From Laccaria trichodermophora (taxonomy: Eukaryota; Basidiomycota; Agaricomycetes; Agaricales; Hydnangiaceae): a stretch of 64,000 bases of DNA. The notes below the pieces were generated by a model, which made no database searches, was not told the origin of the DNA, and saw only the letters and a list, made by a program, of their open reading frames with translations. The translations under genes were made by a program, and so were the position numbers. Shown here one piece after another: positions 10,609-25,960 of the stretch; position 1 is the first letter of the stretch; each line of letters starts with the position of its first letter. Where the stretch lies: NCBI GenBank assembly GCA_018417955.1, contig JACTVC010000009.1, positions 558,001 to 622,000 of the forward strand. The letters run 5' to 3'.

Positions 10609-13231
10609 CGTCGCCTTGCCATAAACAACGGCCAATAGAAATCAAGGATATCTTGTTTATCTCTGCCAACCGGATTGTAGGATTGGGACTCGGAGGTCTC
10701 GCCATCGCCAACATCAAGCTTGTATCGCGAAAATAGAAAAATGTATAGTACCGTCTTTTTTTTTTTTTTGTACATTTGGATATGTAGGAGTTTTTAGGAT
10801 TGATATAATTATCACTGGGGTTCTTTCTTACGCGTGAATATCTCCGACTTTGTGTGGAAAAGGGTGTCGGTCCCTGTGGGACGCGTGATTTTAATTTTGA
10901 GAGTCCCACCACGTGACCGTACCTTCCCCTGTTCCTATGCTCCACCACGTACCAAGTTCAACCACCTCAGCTTTCTATTAATCCACACTGATTCGTCCAT
11001 TCAGCGTCTACCTTTCGACTGAAGATCTGCATAGAGATACCTGTACAGTGCAGTACCAAGCGCCCAATGGACCAATAAGCATCGAGCACTACCAACGTGG
11101 AGATATCGCCGACCTACCCGCACTTCCAACTTCGTTTCCTCCACAATGTTGGGTGTACATGTCAAAGCGAACTCCATGTACTCACGCCGCTAAGGTCGCT
11201 TCCCCTGTGGCTGAACCATATGATCTCTTTCTTGGTGTTCGAGAGTCTGTCAGGTGCGCTTCAGTTCCAGGACAGCCGTCAATTATGTTGTGTGTTACGA
11301 CAGACTTCAGTCATCGAATGCGACGCGTTGAGCAGCCATTCATGTATTTGTGGTTGGATATTTCGTTGCGCCGCACGTAGAAGTGGATTCTTTCCGTGTC
11401 AACGTTCGCTCATTTGATTAAAAAGTATGTGCTCATTCCAAGTTTTCTGCTCCATCCACTTCCCGAGGGTGACAGGTGGACCGATGGCAGGTGTTCCATC
11501 ACGAGAAGAACATGACGGCGGGTATGACAAGTGAAAACGCCGACTGACATAAAAGGGTTCGCAACTCACACACACTCTACCCTCTGAAATTCTTAGTCTA
11601 CTTATCACCATAGATTTTCTGTCTGGATTCAGACTTCCGGCGTTGGTGATAGGCCTGTACGCTTTTCGTTCTCAATGAGGTGCAATGGACCTTGGTGCGC
11701 CAGACCTGGCGTAAGCCGGGTCCGATTTACTACCGACCCAACGTCCGCTCCGAATCGATGTTTAGCACAACCACACAGGTGTTATCTATCTCTTCTCTGC
11801 ATAACTTTAAGGATTTGGATGACCGACTTTGGATTGAGGAACTCGGCGCCGTCTATACCGGAGTGGACTCCAAGCCTGAGTTGGACTCCGGGACTTCACC
11901 TCCGGTTTCAGGCAATGCGATGCCCTTGATTGACTACTTGAAGTTTCCGGAATCTACTATGCGCGGTTCGTGACCCCCGAATGGCCATCTTCTTCGACAA
12001 GTGGGGGGTCATGTTTCTTCCTCCACAATGAAAGCCGTCACTTTGGGCTTCTCTTGAATTAATTGGGGGTGCAAGCTCATAGTCAGCTGGTGAAGCCGTA
12101 AGCTAAAATTCCCATTTAGACCGGTCGCCCCAAAATGCTGAAGATCACTTTGAAAGTTGAAGAGAATTCTAGCTCTCTTCTATCAGTCGTATCTCCTAAC
12201 CAAAGTAGCCGAGCAAACGTTTTGTAGACGTGAGATGCCTATGCATGTGCGTGCGCACATGGCGTGTGTCTCGACTCTCGATCTTCTTGGTCGATGAAAA
12301 GCTCGTGCATCCTCAGAAGGATGACTTTCATGCAATCACTATCATGTCTGAGATCTGAATAATGGAGGTTTCCACTTTGTAGGAGGGTGCAACCAAGAGG
12401 GCTAGGCTGGTGAATACTGGGGAAGGAGAATTCAAGTTGCACTGATTGGGAGTGTGATCTCAGATCGCGGTGCGACCCGGGACAGCGGCGTGATCGGATA
12501 AGATGAATATGAGGTGGTTTGGTGGTGCATGGATTGTAATTTGTAACGCAATAGCAGGCAATGTGTTGCCATTACTCTGAGTAGGGATGGTTTTGTGAAT
12601 GGAATGAAAGTTGGAACAACTAGGTCTATGGGGACTGTGGGAGGGACTAGTATTCTGTGGTGATTTCGAGTCGGCAGGTAATCATAACGGATTTGATATG
12701 AAATTTCCGAAGCGACCTAATAAAGAGTGTATGAAGTTGTGCCTGGATTTAGACTAACCCCCCCCAGACCAGGTACAAGTGAAATACTACGAGATTTATT
12801 GTTGCAATTGTTCACTACGACGACAATAGGGAGGGTACAAGCGTAGGCGAAAACGGGGAATCAAAATTTATGGAGGGGAACAACAGCTATATTATAACAG
12901 TAGTGCAAGGATCATGTGTGTGGGTCTCTGGTGGACTTGAGGACTCCGATGTCGGTGCGTGAAATGACCGGTTGTATGTCAAATGATATAATGTGAGGGC
13001 AACGAAGAGAAAGAGAGTAATTATTGAAGAGTACCCACTGAATAGCTATAGGTAGGTAGGGTTATTGTTGCAGAGCATTTGTTGTAATACATACCACTGC
13101 GTTGTAAAATGGTGGTTGTCTCTTTGCTTCCGGCGTAACAGCGTGACAGACTTGAGTGACGCCCACCCATTTCTCAATTCATTATTGCGCGCCCTTCCCT
13201 TGTCCTCTCCCACCACCATCCTCCCCGAACT
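10609..13231. other. long intergenic region, possibly with a decayed gene
   Basis: About 2.6 kb with no confident gene. A run of 14 T follows the previous gene at 10756-10769. Two open stretches on the plus strand, 11048-11417 and 11680-11973, look mildly protein-like. The latter contains QTWRKPGPIYYRPN and FKDLDDRLWIEELGAVYTG. They could be exons of an unrecognised or degenerate gene, but no splice chain was convincing. From 12000 to 13200 I see nothing beyond low-complexity A/T- and G-rich stretches and a C8 run near 12760. Confidence 0.4.
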
Positions 13232-15130
13232 ATGCGCCAAACGGGTCCCCCAGCGCAGAATAGCATCCCCTCATCATCGGGCAAGCTCAGGAAACGGTGA
13301 GCTTCTAGTCCACACTGCCACCACACTATCTAACCCGTCCCCGACAGGAGATGGACCCGTGAAGAGCTGCTTAGAAGCCTTGAGGTCGGCTTTGTTCATT
13401 CCTCTACTCTACACAGACCTTATTGACCTGTCGAAAAGTTACTGGGAAATCTCTCTGCACCTTTGCCCCACACCCTGCCACCTTCCCCTCCCGCATCTCG
13501 GTCCTCTTCGCCGGTCCCTGGCTTCAAGCGCAAAGCAGACTCCTCATCCGATCCAGACACTGCCAAGCGTCCCAGGACGAACTCTCTCTCTGACCGCCAG
13601 CACCGCCAGCCTCTACTTCAACAGTCCCATCACTCTCACCATCAGCAGCCACAACAGCCCCATCACCCTCATCCCACCCAACCCCCATCATCTCATCTCC
13701 GAGCCTCAGTCTACTCTTCTACAAACCCTTCACGCCCAGAACCCTGTGAGGATGGCGAGGTCCGAGAAGAACCCATCATCGCTTCCTCTTCCGCATCAAT
13801 GTCATCACGAGGCCCCGCCACAAACGTTCCCATCCGCCGCCCGAGAAAGGGAAAGCCATCCTTGCGTCATTTTGACAACTTACATGACAAGTACCACAGT
13901 GCTGGGCGAATGCTAAAGTATTCTGGTGATGCTCGTTTCTGGTCGACCTACTCTGCGACGCACAAGGAATACAGACCACTGCCCGACCCACCACCACCGG
14001 GCTCATCGTACCATAAGCATGGTGGCTTGATCGCTCGCTTGGAACTCGTAGATGCGTTGGTTTGTTTCACATACTCAATGTGGAATAGGGACTACAGCCG
14101 CCGCTTTTGCAACAGCGATACATGGGGTACCATCGAAGCCTTCCTTGGCTGGTGTAAGCAGAAATGGCAAGCCGAAGAAGGCATCAGTGATGCGGAGAAG
14201 GCGTTTCTGGGTTTGATGTAAGCCCAGTCATTAAAGTGTTTTATGTGCTCTCCCTTAACATTCATTGCTCGCAGTTGGATGATCGAGTCCTGTATACAAG
14301 GGCGGAAAGTGGTCTACTCTATGCGACAGAGTGTGGAAGCGGATGTGGACCATCTCGTGAATCGTGTCAAAGCTAAAATTGCGACTGCTGCAGAAATAGC
14401 TTTGAAGACTGGCCCCAGTCCCAAGTCGCAGCCCACGCCGCCAATGCTCCCTTCTCCAGCGAGCATCGCCGCGCCTAATAGCGCAAATTCAACGCCCACA
14501 AATCGAGATAATGATACTCCCAATGTCTCTAGTGGTCGCCCGGACGCTGCACCGGCACAGCCTGCTACGGCTCGTCCACGTTTTTCGGGTCCCACCCTCG
14601 TTCCAATTCCTCTGATACCCGAGTACCTCGTTAAAAGCCCCGACCCTATACCAGAGCATGTCATGCTAGCCATGGCCGCAGTCACGGATCCCGTCGGTCC
14701 AGTGTTTGTCCAGGACATGAAAGATGTTACCAATCGGTTGACATCGGCCGGCTGGTGTATGACCAATGGCCAGGCAACCCTCAATCTTCCAGTCCTAAAG
14801 CGATGCTTTCCAACGACGTTCGCGCGCATAATACACACGTCCCTGCTGCCCACTGAGGAGCACGAACCTGATTTCGAGGACGAGGAGGGCGAGCTCTTTT
14901 GGCCTGGTCAAATCATCACAGGCGAAGGCCTTGGTTGGCTCTGCCTCATGGGAAAGGCGATGATTCTTGAATTTGGCAAAGCCTATGACTACAAGGGACT
15001 GAACGGTGTAGTTCCGAAACCGGAGCAAGCTGAAGCTGGATCCGTTGGTCCGCCTCCTCAAGCGCAATATCGATCTAATGTGACACCTCAAGGACACCAC
15101 CCACCCCCATCCCTGGCATACAAGTGGTAG
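13232..15130 (+). CDS. conserved helical protein, possible AF4/FMR2 C-terminal-like domain
   Basis: Four exons: 13232-13296, 13348-13384, 13439-14217 and 14275-15130. The small second exon encodes RRWTREELLRSLE and joins in phase on both sides. A disordered region with FKRKADSSSDPDTAKRPRT and a His/Gln/Pro-rich run comes first. Then a helical core starts at LRHFDNLHDKYHSAGRMLKY. It continues LIARLELVDALVCFTYSMW, GTIEAFLGWCKQKW and LIWMIESCIQGRKVVYSMRQ. This helix order resembles the C-terminal homology domain of AF4/FMR2 scaffolds of the super elongation complex (fission yeast has a small relative, Ebp1). That link is inference from pattern only. The tail is proline-rich and then carries LVPIPLIPEYLVKSPDPIPE and an acidic/hydrophobic segment. 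The gene is real; its function is unproven. Confidence 0.75.
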
Positions 15131-17375
<2,245 letters not shown>

Positions 17376-17656
17376 TTTGATAGGTCTTGAGGAGGATATG
17401 GAAACCGCGAAGGCTTTTGGCGTTGAAAAAAAGATGTTAGTTTGACGTCGAGCACAGTATTGAGCAACCCAATCTCACCCTCGAGCGTGTATTTGCACTT
17501 GTTGTTCACACCAAAAATCAAGGTTTGAGGCGTTGTCGGCATTTCCCGGAAGACTGTATAGTTGCTCGCCTATTTCAGAAACCAAATTGCCTATTATGGA
17601 ACGGGCTTGCAAGTTACAAGTAATATTACAGACCAGTCGTTCTAAGTACAAAAGCT

Positions 17657-19485
17657 TCATGCTCCAGCGTCTGGAGGGGTATTCTCGTTCCCCATGTGCC
17701 CAGCCTTCACGTTGTGGGCGTTTCCGAGATCTTCAAATATGACCTTGGTATCTATGTTCCTCTCTGCCGTAGCCTTGACAAGCTCCATTCTCAACTCATG
17801 CTCCTTCTCAGCCCTCTCTTCTGCCTTCCTCCGAATAATGACCTCTCGCTTAATCTGATCCAATGCATACGTCTCCAATCGACGCGCATCGTCGCGCTCC
17901 TTTTCAAGTTCATCAAGTTTCCGTTGAAGCTTCCGGCGTAAATTTCGTTCATGTTCATTATCTTCCTCAAGCTTGCGTTTCACGTTCCGTACTTCTGAAA
18001 GGAGGAGCGCCTGATCATGATTTCGATCTCTCAGAGATTGGAGCTCGCGTTCAAGTACGCGATGTTGAGACAACGAAATCGAGTATCCAGGCTTTGTAGG
18101 TATTACACCAAATGGCTTCGTAGGGGTAGAAATTGGGGGTGTTCCGGGGGTGGTCGGCGAGACGGGGATCGGTACTTTCAATCGGCTGGCCAAGGGGCTA
18201 GTTGGAATGGATCGGCTGGCCGAGGGGCTAGTTGTGATGGACCTCGATGAGAGACGAGAAGAATCGGTTGCCAAAGTTGATGTCGTTTGAGTGGGTGCAA
18301 CGTTGAGAGGCTGCAATCGCGCCAACGTTCCTGGGGGAGGCGCACCCTCGCCGAAAACCCTCTGAAGCCATTTTTGTGCGGCTCGATAATGAACCGAAGC
18401 AGCAGCGGTGTCTTTCTTTTCCTTTGCTTTCTTGGCGAGGTCAACTTCGCAACTGGACAGCATCAAAAAAGCTGGTTTGAGGTCTTGCTCTGAAACGCCT
18501 CTTTTCACAAGTTCTAGAGTCCCAGATTTGTCGATAGAGCCTGTATGCGAGGCAGTTTTGCACTCTCACCTGTGGTCATCGTTTCCAGAACGCTTACGGC
18601 AGCTGAAGTGTTTGAAGAACGACGATAGTTTGCAGCTACGATCATCCAATTGCCCCTTTCGCTTTGTGTCAGCTTAAGGAGATCTATAATTACCTGCGGA
18701 TCTTGTTGAAGTTCTTGGAGATTGAATGTGATAGCCCCGCCCGAAAGACTCATTGTGATGGTATGTGAAAAGGAGAGGGGAAATGCTGAGATAGACGTTG
18801 CCGCGTCAATCGAAGAAACAATTACTGTGGGCGCCTGACTGTTCAAATCGTCCTCGACATGGGTTGCGGGAGTCAACAGTGGAGTGCTGGAACTAGGCTG
18901 GCGGGACGTGGCGTGCGCGTCGCCACCCCCGGTTCTTGCTGAACCTTGCATTAGCATAACTGGTGGGCTATTTGTAGCCGATGCTGCGTTGGAGAGGTTC
19001 CGATTTCGTGAAAATTCTAAAGGGCAGTCATGCATGATTCCAGAAGCCAGCGCTCTAGGGACGGAGGTAGAACCGCGACGTCGAGCAAGGGTGTCCTTGG
19101 GTGCATTGGTGGTGCTTGTCCTGCGCGGTCGTCCAAAAGAGTCAAAGTCAGAAGGATTTGTGGATCGATACTGTTTGATCAACTGAGGATTCGTGCTGAT
19201 TGGGTAGACACGGATTCCTACACCGCCGAGTTCAAGACCTATCGCCCGCTCGGCGTTTTCGATGTTCGTGAATTTCACAAAGTAAAGAGATGCTCCAGAG
19301 ACACCAGCGTCATAGGGGTATAAGGAAGGTCTTCAGGATGGGCAGTTAAGCAGCAGAATCTTGATTACAGAACAAGACCTGGCACCGCAGACGTACATTT
19401 CACCACATCGAGCGAAAATGCCGCGAATATTCAGAGGCTCTTTGGTGTGATTTTCCACTTTGAGGACGGTCTTGAGCAAGTCCAT
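17657..19485 (-). CDS. RRM-like and coiled-coil protein, unknown function
   Basis: No specific name is recognised. Exon 1 starts at 19485 (MDLLKTVLKVENHTKEPLN, IRGIFARCGE). After an intron (about 19331-19395) it continues ASLYFVKFTNIENAERAIG and LELGGVGIRVYP. Together these look like an RNA-recognition-type fold. A disordered region with RPRRTSTTNAPK and many serines follows. A helical part with TPR-like features comes next: ERGNWMIVAANYRRSSNTSA, AVSVLETMTTE. An intron at about 18515-18571 then joins it to LVKRGVSEQDLKPAFLMLSS. The last ~150 residues are a strong coiled coil with charged heptads (KRKLEEDNEHERNLRRKLQR, KLDELEKERDDARRLE). The stop is at 17657-17659. An upstream start beyond 19485 is possible, because the frame stays open to 19847. 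The mix suggests a scaffold or RNA-linked protein, which is inference. Confidence 0.75.
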
Positions 19486-19799
19486 GAGGGTAAACCGGTA
19501 ACGGATGATGCGAAGTTATTTTTAGCGTTAGCAACAAAAAAGATGTGGATGATTGTACCGCCTCTACCAGAACCATGATCAAAACGAAACGTACGCATCA
19601 GCGTAGACTTTGCATAGACTATAGCATCGCAAAATTCAAGATGCAACGAATTCATGTATTCCATTATTATCTCGAGGCTCCGATCAAGCCGGGAAAAAGC
19701 TTGGCAAAAGGAGACGCCGAGTCCAATGCTGTCCAATGCTCCGATGACAACACATGGATGTGCCTCAAGCTTGTGCTGCGAGCGTGCCGCTTGACAACA

Positions 19800-19805
19800 T
19801 ATAAA
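19800..19805 (+). promoter_or_regulatory. TATA box of secreted protein gene
   Basis: TATAAA lies 85 bp upstream of the start codon at 19890, a normal distance for a strong fungal core promoter. A C/T-rich stretch (ttttttcttttac) follows just before the ATG, as in many highly expressed fungal genes. Confidence 0.6.
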
Positions 19806-19889
19806 GGAGGTTGCGGGGGCAACAACCCACTTTAAACCACCCTCCATATTATTCTGTTTTTTTCTTTTACCATACCTCCACCGACCGTC

Positions 19890-20830
19890 ATGCCCATCCT
19901 TCGTGCTTTCGCTGTTATCTCTCTGGCGGCTTACGCTTCAGCTCAATCGTAAGTCAGCTCTCGAGGCAATTGAACCACCTAATGACCCGTTATTCAGTCT
20001 ATCATCGGCATGCACAACTGCATTGACGTCCGTTGCCCTTAATCCCGATGCCGCTGCTTGCCTGAGCCCTTCTTCACTAATTCCAATTGCTACTGGAGGC
20101 GCCAACAAATCCGTCGTCGCACCAATTAACAATTGGTTGACTGCCGTCTGTGGTTCACCGGCTTGCAGTAACGCAACCATCTCTGCGGTCGTGACAAACA
20201 TCACCACTGGGTGCGCCACAGATTTGGCCGCGACGGGATTCACGTCAGATCTCACGCCAACCATTATTACTCTGGTGGAACAATATTACCCAACTGTGCG
20301 GCAGGTCATTTGCTTGAAAGAGTGAGTGCTCAATGTGAAAGACCCCTTCTCTTGGCACTAACAACATTGTAGTGGAAGTACAAATTGCATCACTGAAACT
20401 CTTACCAACATTGAAGCCATTGTGGGCCCCCTCACTCTCACGAACATCCTCTCCATTGCGGCCAACCCTCCCAGCACCATTCCCACAAACATCACCTGCT
20501 CGAACTGTATAAAAGCGGCATATAATATTATTGCCAAGGACGTTCCAAGCATTGTTTCTGAAGCTGCCCCAGCTTTGCAATCACAATGTGGTGCCTCCTT
20601 CACGGGTGAGTTTGCCTAACGAATGTATCTTCTCGATGAATGCTAAGACTTGAACAGATGGCGCCACGCCTTCGGGAATTAGTGAAAGTGCCACTAATGC
20701 AGCATTGGCCTCAACCAGCTCCAAAGCTGCCGCTGCCGGTTCAGTGGCCATGCTCTCCCAGGGACTTGTGGCTGGACTTGCTGCGTCGGGCTTGGTCATT
20801 GGCTCAACCTTGTTCACCTTGTTGGCTTAA
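19890..20830 (+). CDS. secreted cysteine-containing protein, probably GPI-anchored
   Basis: Four exons: 19890-19948, 19998-20321, 20373-20605 and 20658-20830. The protein has a clear signal peptide (MPILRAFAVISLAAYASAQS). It continues with Ser/Thr/Ala-rich sequence holding regularly spaced cysteines (SSACTTALTSVALNPDAAAC, NITCSNCIKAAYNIIAKD, LQSQCGASFT) and several N-glycosylation sequons (NAT, NIT). The C-terminus has small residues followed by a hydrophobic tail (LVAGLAASGLVIGSTLFTLLA) with no basic end, which is the pattern of a GPI-anchor signal. It is likely a plasma-membrane or cell-wall surface protein. I do not recognise a domain name with confidence. A TATA box at 19800 suggests regulated, strong expression. 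Confidence 0.85.
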
Positions 20831-21250
20831 AATTGTGAATCCGATTTACGTGGACTCTGGAATACGATATTTCATGGATTTGTGGACGCTATAAGTACTG
20901 GATGACCGTGCCGCTATAATCCAAATATTGTTCCAAAACAGGACTACATACGACGATACTTTAAATGCAGGAGGACTGTCTACAGAAAAAATGTCAGGAT
21001 AGTAATAAACAACTTGAATCGTAGACGAGGGAACAAGGCCGAGGGACTGGTCGCTTTCATAAATGCAAATGCCATCGACTCCGATATAGGCATTGAAGCC
21101 CTGAGTCACGTGTAGAGGCTGGGTATATCACAGAGGGGTGATTCTGGTGACCTGCCGCCGTGCATCCACTGGTATCAAGTGGCCTAACGCTTGCACCTCT
21201 ACAATCCTCGATACCCTCTCCATTTACCATTTACAAGCATCGTTGCACTC
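20831..21250. other. intergenic region
   Basis: About 420 bp containing the 3' end of the secreted-protein gene and the promoter of the gelsolin-domain gene. No gene is visible. The only notable element is a short CACGTG-type E-box (tcacgtgtag) near 21107. Confidence 0.4.
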
Positions 21251-24200
21251 ATGGCTTTACCTCTAACCCCAGCTAGAAGAACGTTCGACATCCCCAATAC
21301 TGAGACTGGCCTCGCAGAATGGACCAGTAAGATCAAGGCGATGCAACGGCAAGTTGACGCAGATGAGGAAGCAGAACAAAAGCGACTAGAAGAAGAGATT
21401 GCTGCATCAAGGAGGGCTCGTCTACGCAGAAGCCGCGGCAACACTCCTAGCGATAGTCCAAACATGTGTAAGTTCGACTTGAACTTGGTGCAGTACGTGA
21501 CAATGAACTTACCTTCTACCACTCACACGAAAGCCAGGGATTCAGATCGGCATAACCACTTGAGCGACGCCCCCGAGATCGATGAGCCAAAGTCAATCCC
21601 AAACCGACAGAATGATGCATTGCAGAAAATCATGGGCAATAATCATGTTTTCAATCCCGACAAAGGATCATCAGATACCTTGTCGACGCGACTTCCGACG
21701 GCGAAAAAGCCCGAATCTATATCTCTCGCTGCCTTTATGGGAGGTCGTGCGAGCGGACCCAAATTGAATCGCCATGCTCCGCAACAAGACGCTCATGATC
21801 CGACTCAGTTTGACCTACCAGACACAAGGGCACCACATCCGATTTTTGGAAGGGGAGGGGTGGCTATGCCTGGCATGGCTACGAAGAGCGGAACCCGGGA
21901 GAGCACACCTTCGGCTTCCAGTAAAGAGGACTCTGACCGATTCCGTCAATCAAGAGGCAGCTCAGCTTCCGCGACGTCTTCAACTGCTCAAAGATACGCC
22001 AACCAACCATCCTTCTCGGAAGGTGAATCCCATCGGACGCCTCAAACAATTATAACCCCCGCGGCTACGCGCTCTGTGGAGAAGGAGAGCTCCAAACCTC
22101 CACGCGATAAACATCCAACAGCAAAGTTGTACGAGAAGGGACAAAGGGAGCCCGAGCAGCAAGCGATCTCTGCACAGAACGCTGGAAGTCGGGATCGTAC
22201 AACGAGCACTCCCTCCATCGTTGCCCCAGCTGGCAACTTAAGGGAATCTCCAACTGTGCCTTCGGGGAGTGACGCTTTCTCGCGCACATCGAACCCTGTA
22301 GCGCCAAAATCTACTCCTATGAGAGACCGTACCATCTCAACACCTTCCTACATGGCCAATGAGAGACAGCCTATAATACCCAAAGAGCCTCGGCAAACTT
22401 TGATTCCTCAATCTTCGCGTCCATCTACTTTTACGCCACCCTCTCTGGCGAGACCAATTCTTCCAGAAGCTCGCTTACCATCACAAACGCCTGTAATTCC
22501 GGCCACACTGGTCGCTTCTCCGGCCTTCCAAAGGTCCCAGCTTCAAAAGGACCCAACGCCGAGCATTAGTCGACTTCAGGGACGCGGCTTTGTTCAAAAC
22601 ATGGTGAAAGCCAGTGTTCAATTGGAACAGCAGTCAACACCCTCTCCACCTGACAAATCTCGGCCAGCGAATGGCGGACGAAAGAGTTCTGTGCTGGATC
22701 GTTGGCAACCTGGTACACAATCAAACTTTTCGCCAACTTCTTCCCCCATGACTTCACCTTCACATCGGCAAGATGCTTTTCACTCTTCTCCAGTGAGAAG
22801 ATTTACAACTACAAATAATAAGGATCTTTCCACTGAAATGCCGCATATGAAAAAGCCAGTCCCAACGCCTACATCTCTTAAATCTGTAGCATCTTTACCC
22901 TCCTTGCTGAAATCAGGGCCTCCAACCCCCATTGAACCTCTCACCCCCAGGACGCAGGAGATAATCAACAAGATGCCTCCTGAAGGTGATCTTGGCTCTG
23001 CTACCACTATGTTCGTCGTCAAACCTAGCAAACCTTCGACACGATTGCCAGCTGTTGACGAGCTGGGGGTGAAGCATACTGTAATTCCTACTTTTGGGAA
23101 CCGTAAAGGCCAGTTTCGTGCTTCTCTGGAGACGGCAGCTTCACCAGGAAAGCCGTTGATTCATGTGCGTTAATCCTGGTAATGCTTATGTCGGAATTTA
23201 CTCACATTCATGTATTTTTCTGGTCCTTTTCCCATTCGGATTATATCCCTACTACAATCATAATTTTTTGCATGCTTTCCTTCCTCCCTTGTTTGTGTGA
23301 TAGCCAACGAAAGACAGAGCTCGAAAACCCAAGAAGCACAGCGCCCAAACTAGTTCAGACCTTCCACAAAAGTCTTCTCCATCGCCTTTATCTTGGATTC
23401 AGAGACCAGCTCAGGTGGCCATAGATGACAGTTTGCCTTCCGCAACACTTCCCTCAAGTTCGCCCTCCAGTGGGGGCTTTGCAATAAATGATGCCCCCAT
23501 GTCGCAGAAAAAGCAGCCATCTGCTGAAGCGATCTCTAAAGAACCCATCTCTGATTCAAAGGTTGCCCGTGCCACAGAGGAATGGAGGAGAACAGCTCAA
23601 GCCAAAACGAAAGAGGTAACGGATTCAGGGAATCTCTCAGCCGAACCTAGATTGAAACCCTCGGGGACGCTCAAACAACCCCTTCCAGGTATGGTACTCT
23701 CAACAGCACGAGTCGACGACGCCATTTCACTTCCCGAGCGCTCCCCACGATCGTTTTTAACCGGGCCTGTCACTTCTGAACCCCTCCAGAATCCCCATGC
23801 CGACTCCAGGTCCAATCCTTCAGGAATGCTCAAACAACCCCTACTAAGCATAGCTCCCCCAACAGCCCCATTCGACGAGGCTAATTTGCCCCCTCAGCAG
23901 TCCCCTCGACTGGATATCGCAAGGCCAGCCGCTTCAACCCCAATGGATGCGCGGGATAGTGGGGCCATTGTAAACGCATCTTCGAAACACAATCGCATCC
24001 CCAGTACAGGGAACCGCGCTACAGTTATGGATGTTGCTCAAGCACTTAGCGACCATTCAGCAGTGGTCGGAATGCTGGATGTCTCACCAACTTCGATCGC
24101 TGTAGAGCCTGCGTCAACAACAGTCATGGAGCCAATGAAGTCTCGCAGTACTATGCCGGCAGAGAAACGCAAATCTAGCTACGAGAGATACTCTGCTATT

Positions 24201-25960
24201 GTTTTACCACCACTGAAAGAGGAGGCCACGCCCACATCATCTCCTGCTGGTACGTTATCTGGTACCAGTGCACCCTCCCTTCGCAATGGGTCAGTGAATG
24301 GCGGTGCCGACTCTGCGCGGGTCGGACAAGCGCAAACCGTTATTCATCTAAGTGAGTTTCTCGCTCCTTCGAAGAGTATCGCTCGAATATCTTGTGTAGA
24401 TCACCAAGACGAATCGCTACCCGAGGTTGACATTGCATCTTTAGCCAGACCACCGTTCCACACGTTATCACTGCCATCCGACACACAGACCATTTCTGTG
24501 GACGTGATTGTCATCGAAGGCGCCACGGCAAGTACTCTTTCGCAAAACTTGGACATTTTCTATGACACAGAAATATTGGCTGTTGTCAATCGTACAAAGT
24601 CGAAGAGTACTCGCCTGGCGTCGACGACAGTTTGGGCATGGATAGGAAAACGAAGCCACCTGGGCGAGAAGGAGGAGAAGAAGCTACAAGAACTAGCGAA
24701 GCGTTATGGAACAAGCCCTGTACGTCTTCACTTACTTCTGTCTTATTGACTGATTGAATTGGTATAGTCCCGTGTTTACCAAAATTCCGAACCGATTGAG
24801 TTAGTTTACGCTCTGGGTGGCCGGCTGGCTGTTCGTCAGGTATGCTGAGCCTTGCACCTCGGCAGTCGTTAACTTTTTACAACTCAGGGAACTCGGACGC
24901 ACTGGACACCCGAAAACACAACAATGCATTCGGTCAGATTGTCTCACGGCGTTATCTTAATCGACGAGCACGAACTGGTACGATTGATAGCGTCCTGTAA
25001 ACATTTAAACACTAAATGGGCGATGTTCACTCCAGAACGTTCGCAATCTGTGTTCTGGATTCTCCTACTGTCTCACAATCCTGGATACGGTATACGTATG
25101 GCATGGCTGTGGCTCAACTGATCTCGAAAGGAAGGCGGCCATCGAATATGCCGGAAGCCTTGTCAGGACATCGGCCCCGCCGGTGGAGCTTTTTGACGGT
25201 GAGAATGACACCGACGAAATGTTCTGGATGATTCTCGGAGACGAACAATTCGCAAAAGCCGACTATTGGCAATGGAGAAAGACTTCCCCCGTCATTGATC
25301 CAAGCATCTGGAAGGTGGAGGCGAGCCGTAATAAGGATGCAGTCAGTCTATTACATTTTCGTCGTTGACTTACGACTGATCTTCCTGTGATAGATAACAC
25401 CCGTAGAGACATTTTCGGAACGAGGCTTCAACCAGCAATCAGCTTATATCCTCGATTGTATATGGGAGTTGTTTGTGCTGGTGGGCATTGAAGCCCGAGA
25501 TCGGAGGCAAGACATCAGGCTTGCGATAAATGTTGCCATGGTTCGTACTTTCCTCCTCTTGCATTCGTGACATCTAACTGTGGCCTTTGTTCAGAAACTG
25601 GCGAAACGAGCAGCCTCGGAGCGACCATACAAACCTACAGTCCATGTCCTCGTACTTCCCTCACAGCTGCCCCTCGACCTTCGGCTCAGTGTTCGTTGTT
25701 TGGATGAAGTTTTCTTGGTATCATTCATTCCCTCTTTCGCTTTCGCGTTGCTGACCTCAGTGGTATAGAATAATGGTGAAGTACCGGATCATATGAATCT
25801 ACTATCTTCTACTGAAGCCTCAAGTCATGTGAGCGATTACCCCGAGTTGTTCTCATCGTCGTCTAACTTGCGTCAGTTGGATACTCATACTTGGGATCGA
25901 AGCGCTCTAAAAGACAAAGCCATGCTTCCGCTGGGTGTCGCTGTAACGGATATACCTTGA
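21251..25960 (+). CDS. gelsolin-repeat protein with DUF4045-type N-terminus
   Basis: Large multi-exon gene. It starts MALPLTPARRTFDIPNTETG and soon has a short acidic coiled coil (EEAEQKRLEEEIAASRRARL). The next ~900 residues are Pro/Ser/Thr-rich and disordered, with motifs such as SISLAAFMGGRASGPKLNRH, SRLQGRGFVQNMVKASVQLE and RKSSVLDRWQPG, typical of fungal DUF4045 proteins. The last third is folded: ISVDVIVIEGATAS, TTVWAWIGKRSHLGEKEEKK, LVYALGGRLAVRQGTRTHW, then VYVWHGCGST, FWMILGDEQFAKADYWQW and IWELFVLVG. These are degenerate gelsolin/villin repeats, a module that binds actin or PIPs in better-known proteins. The stop is TGA at 25958. At least seven introns fall in the C-terminal part. 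An actin-cytoskeleton role is inferred from the domain only. Confidence 0.85.

Noticed and set aside
14314..14853. 179-codon minus-strand open frame
   Set aside because: Shadow of the coding exon 14275-15130 on the plus strand, which has clean splice junctions.
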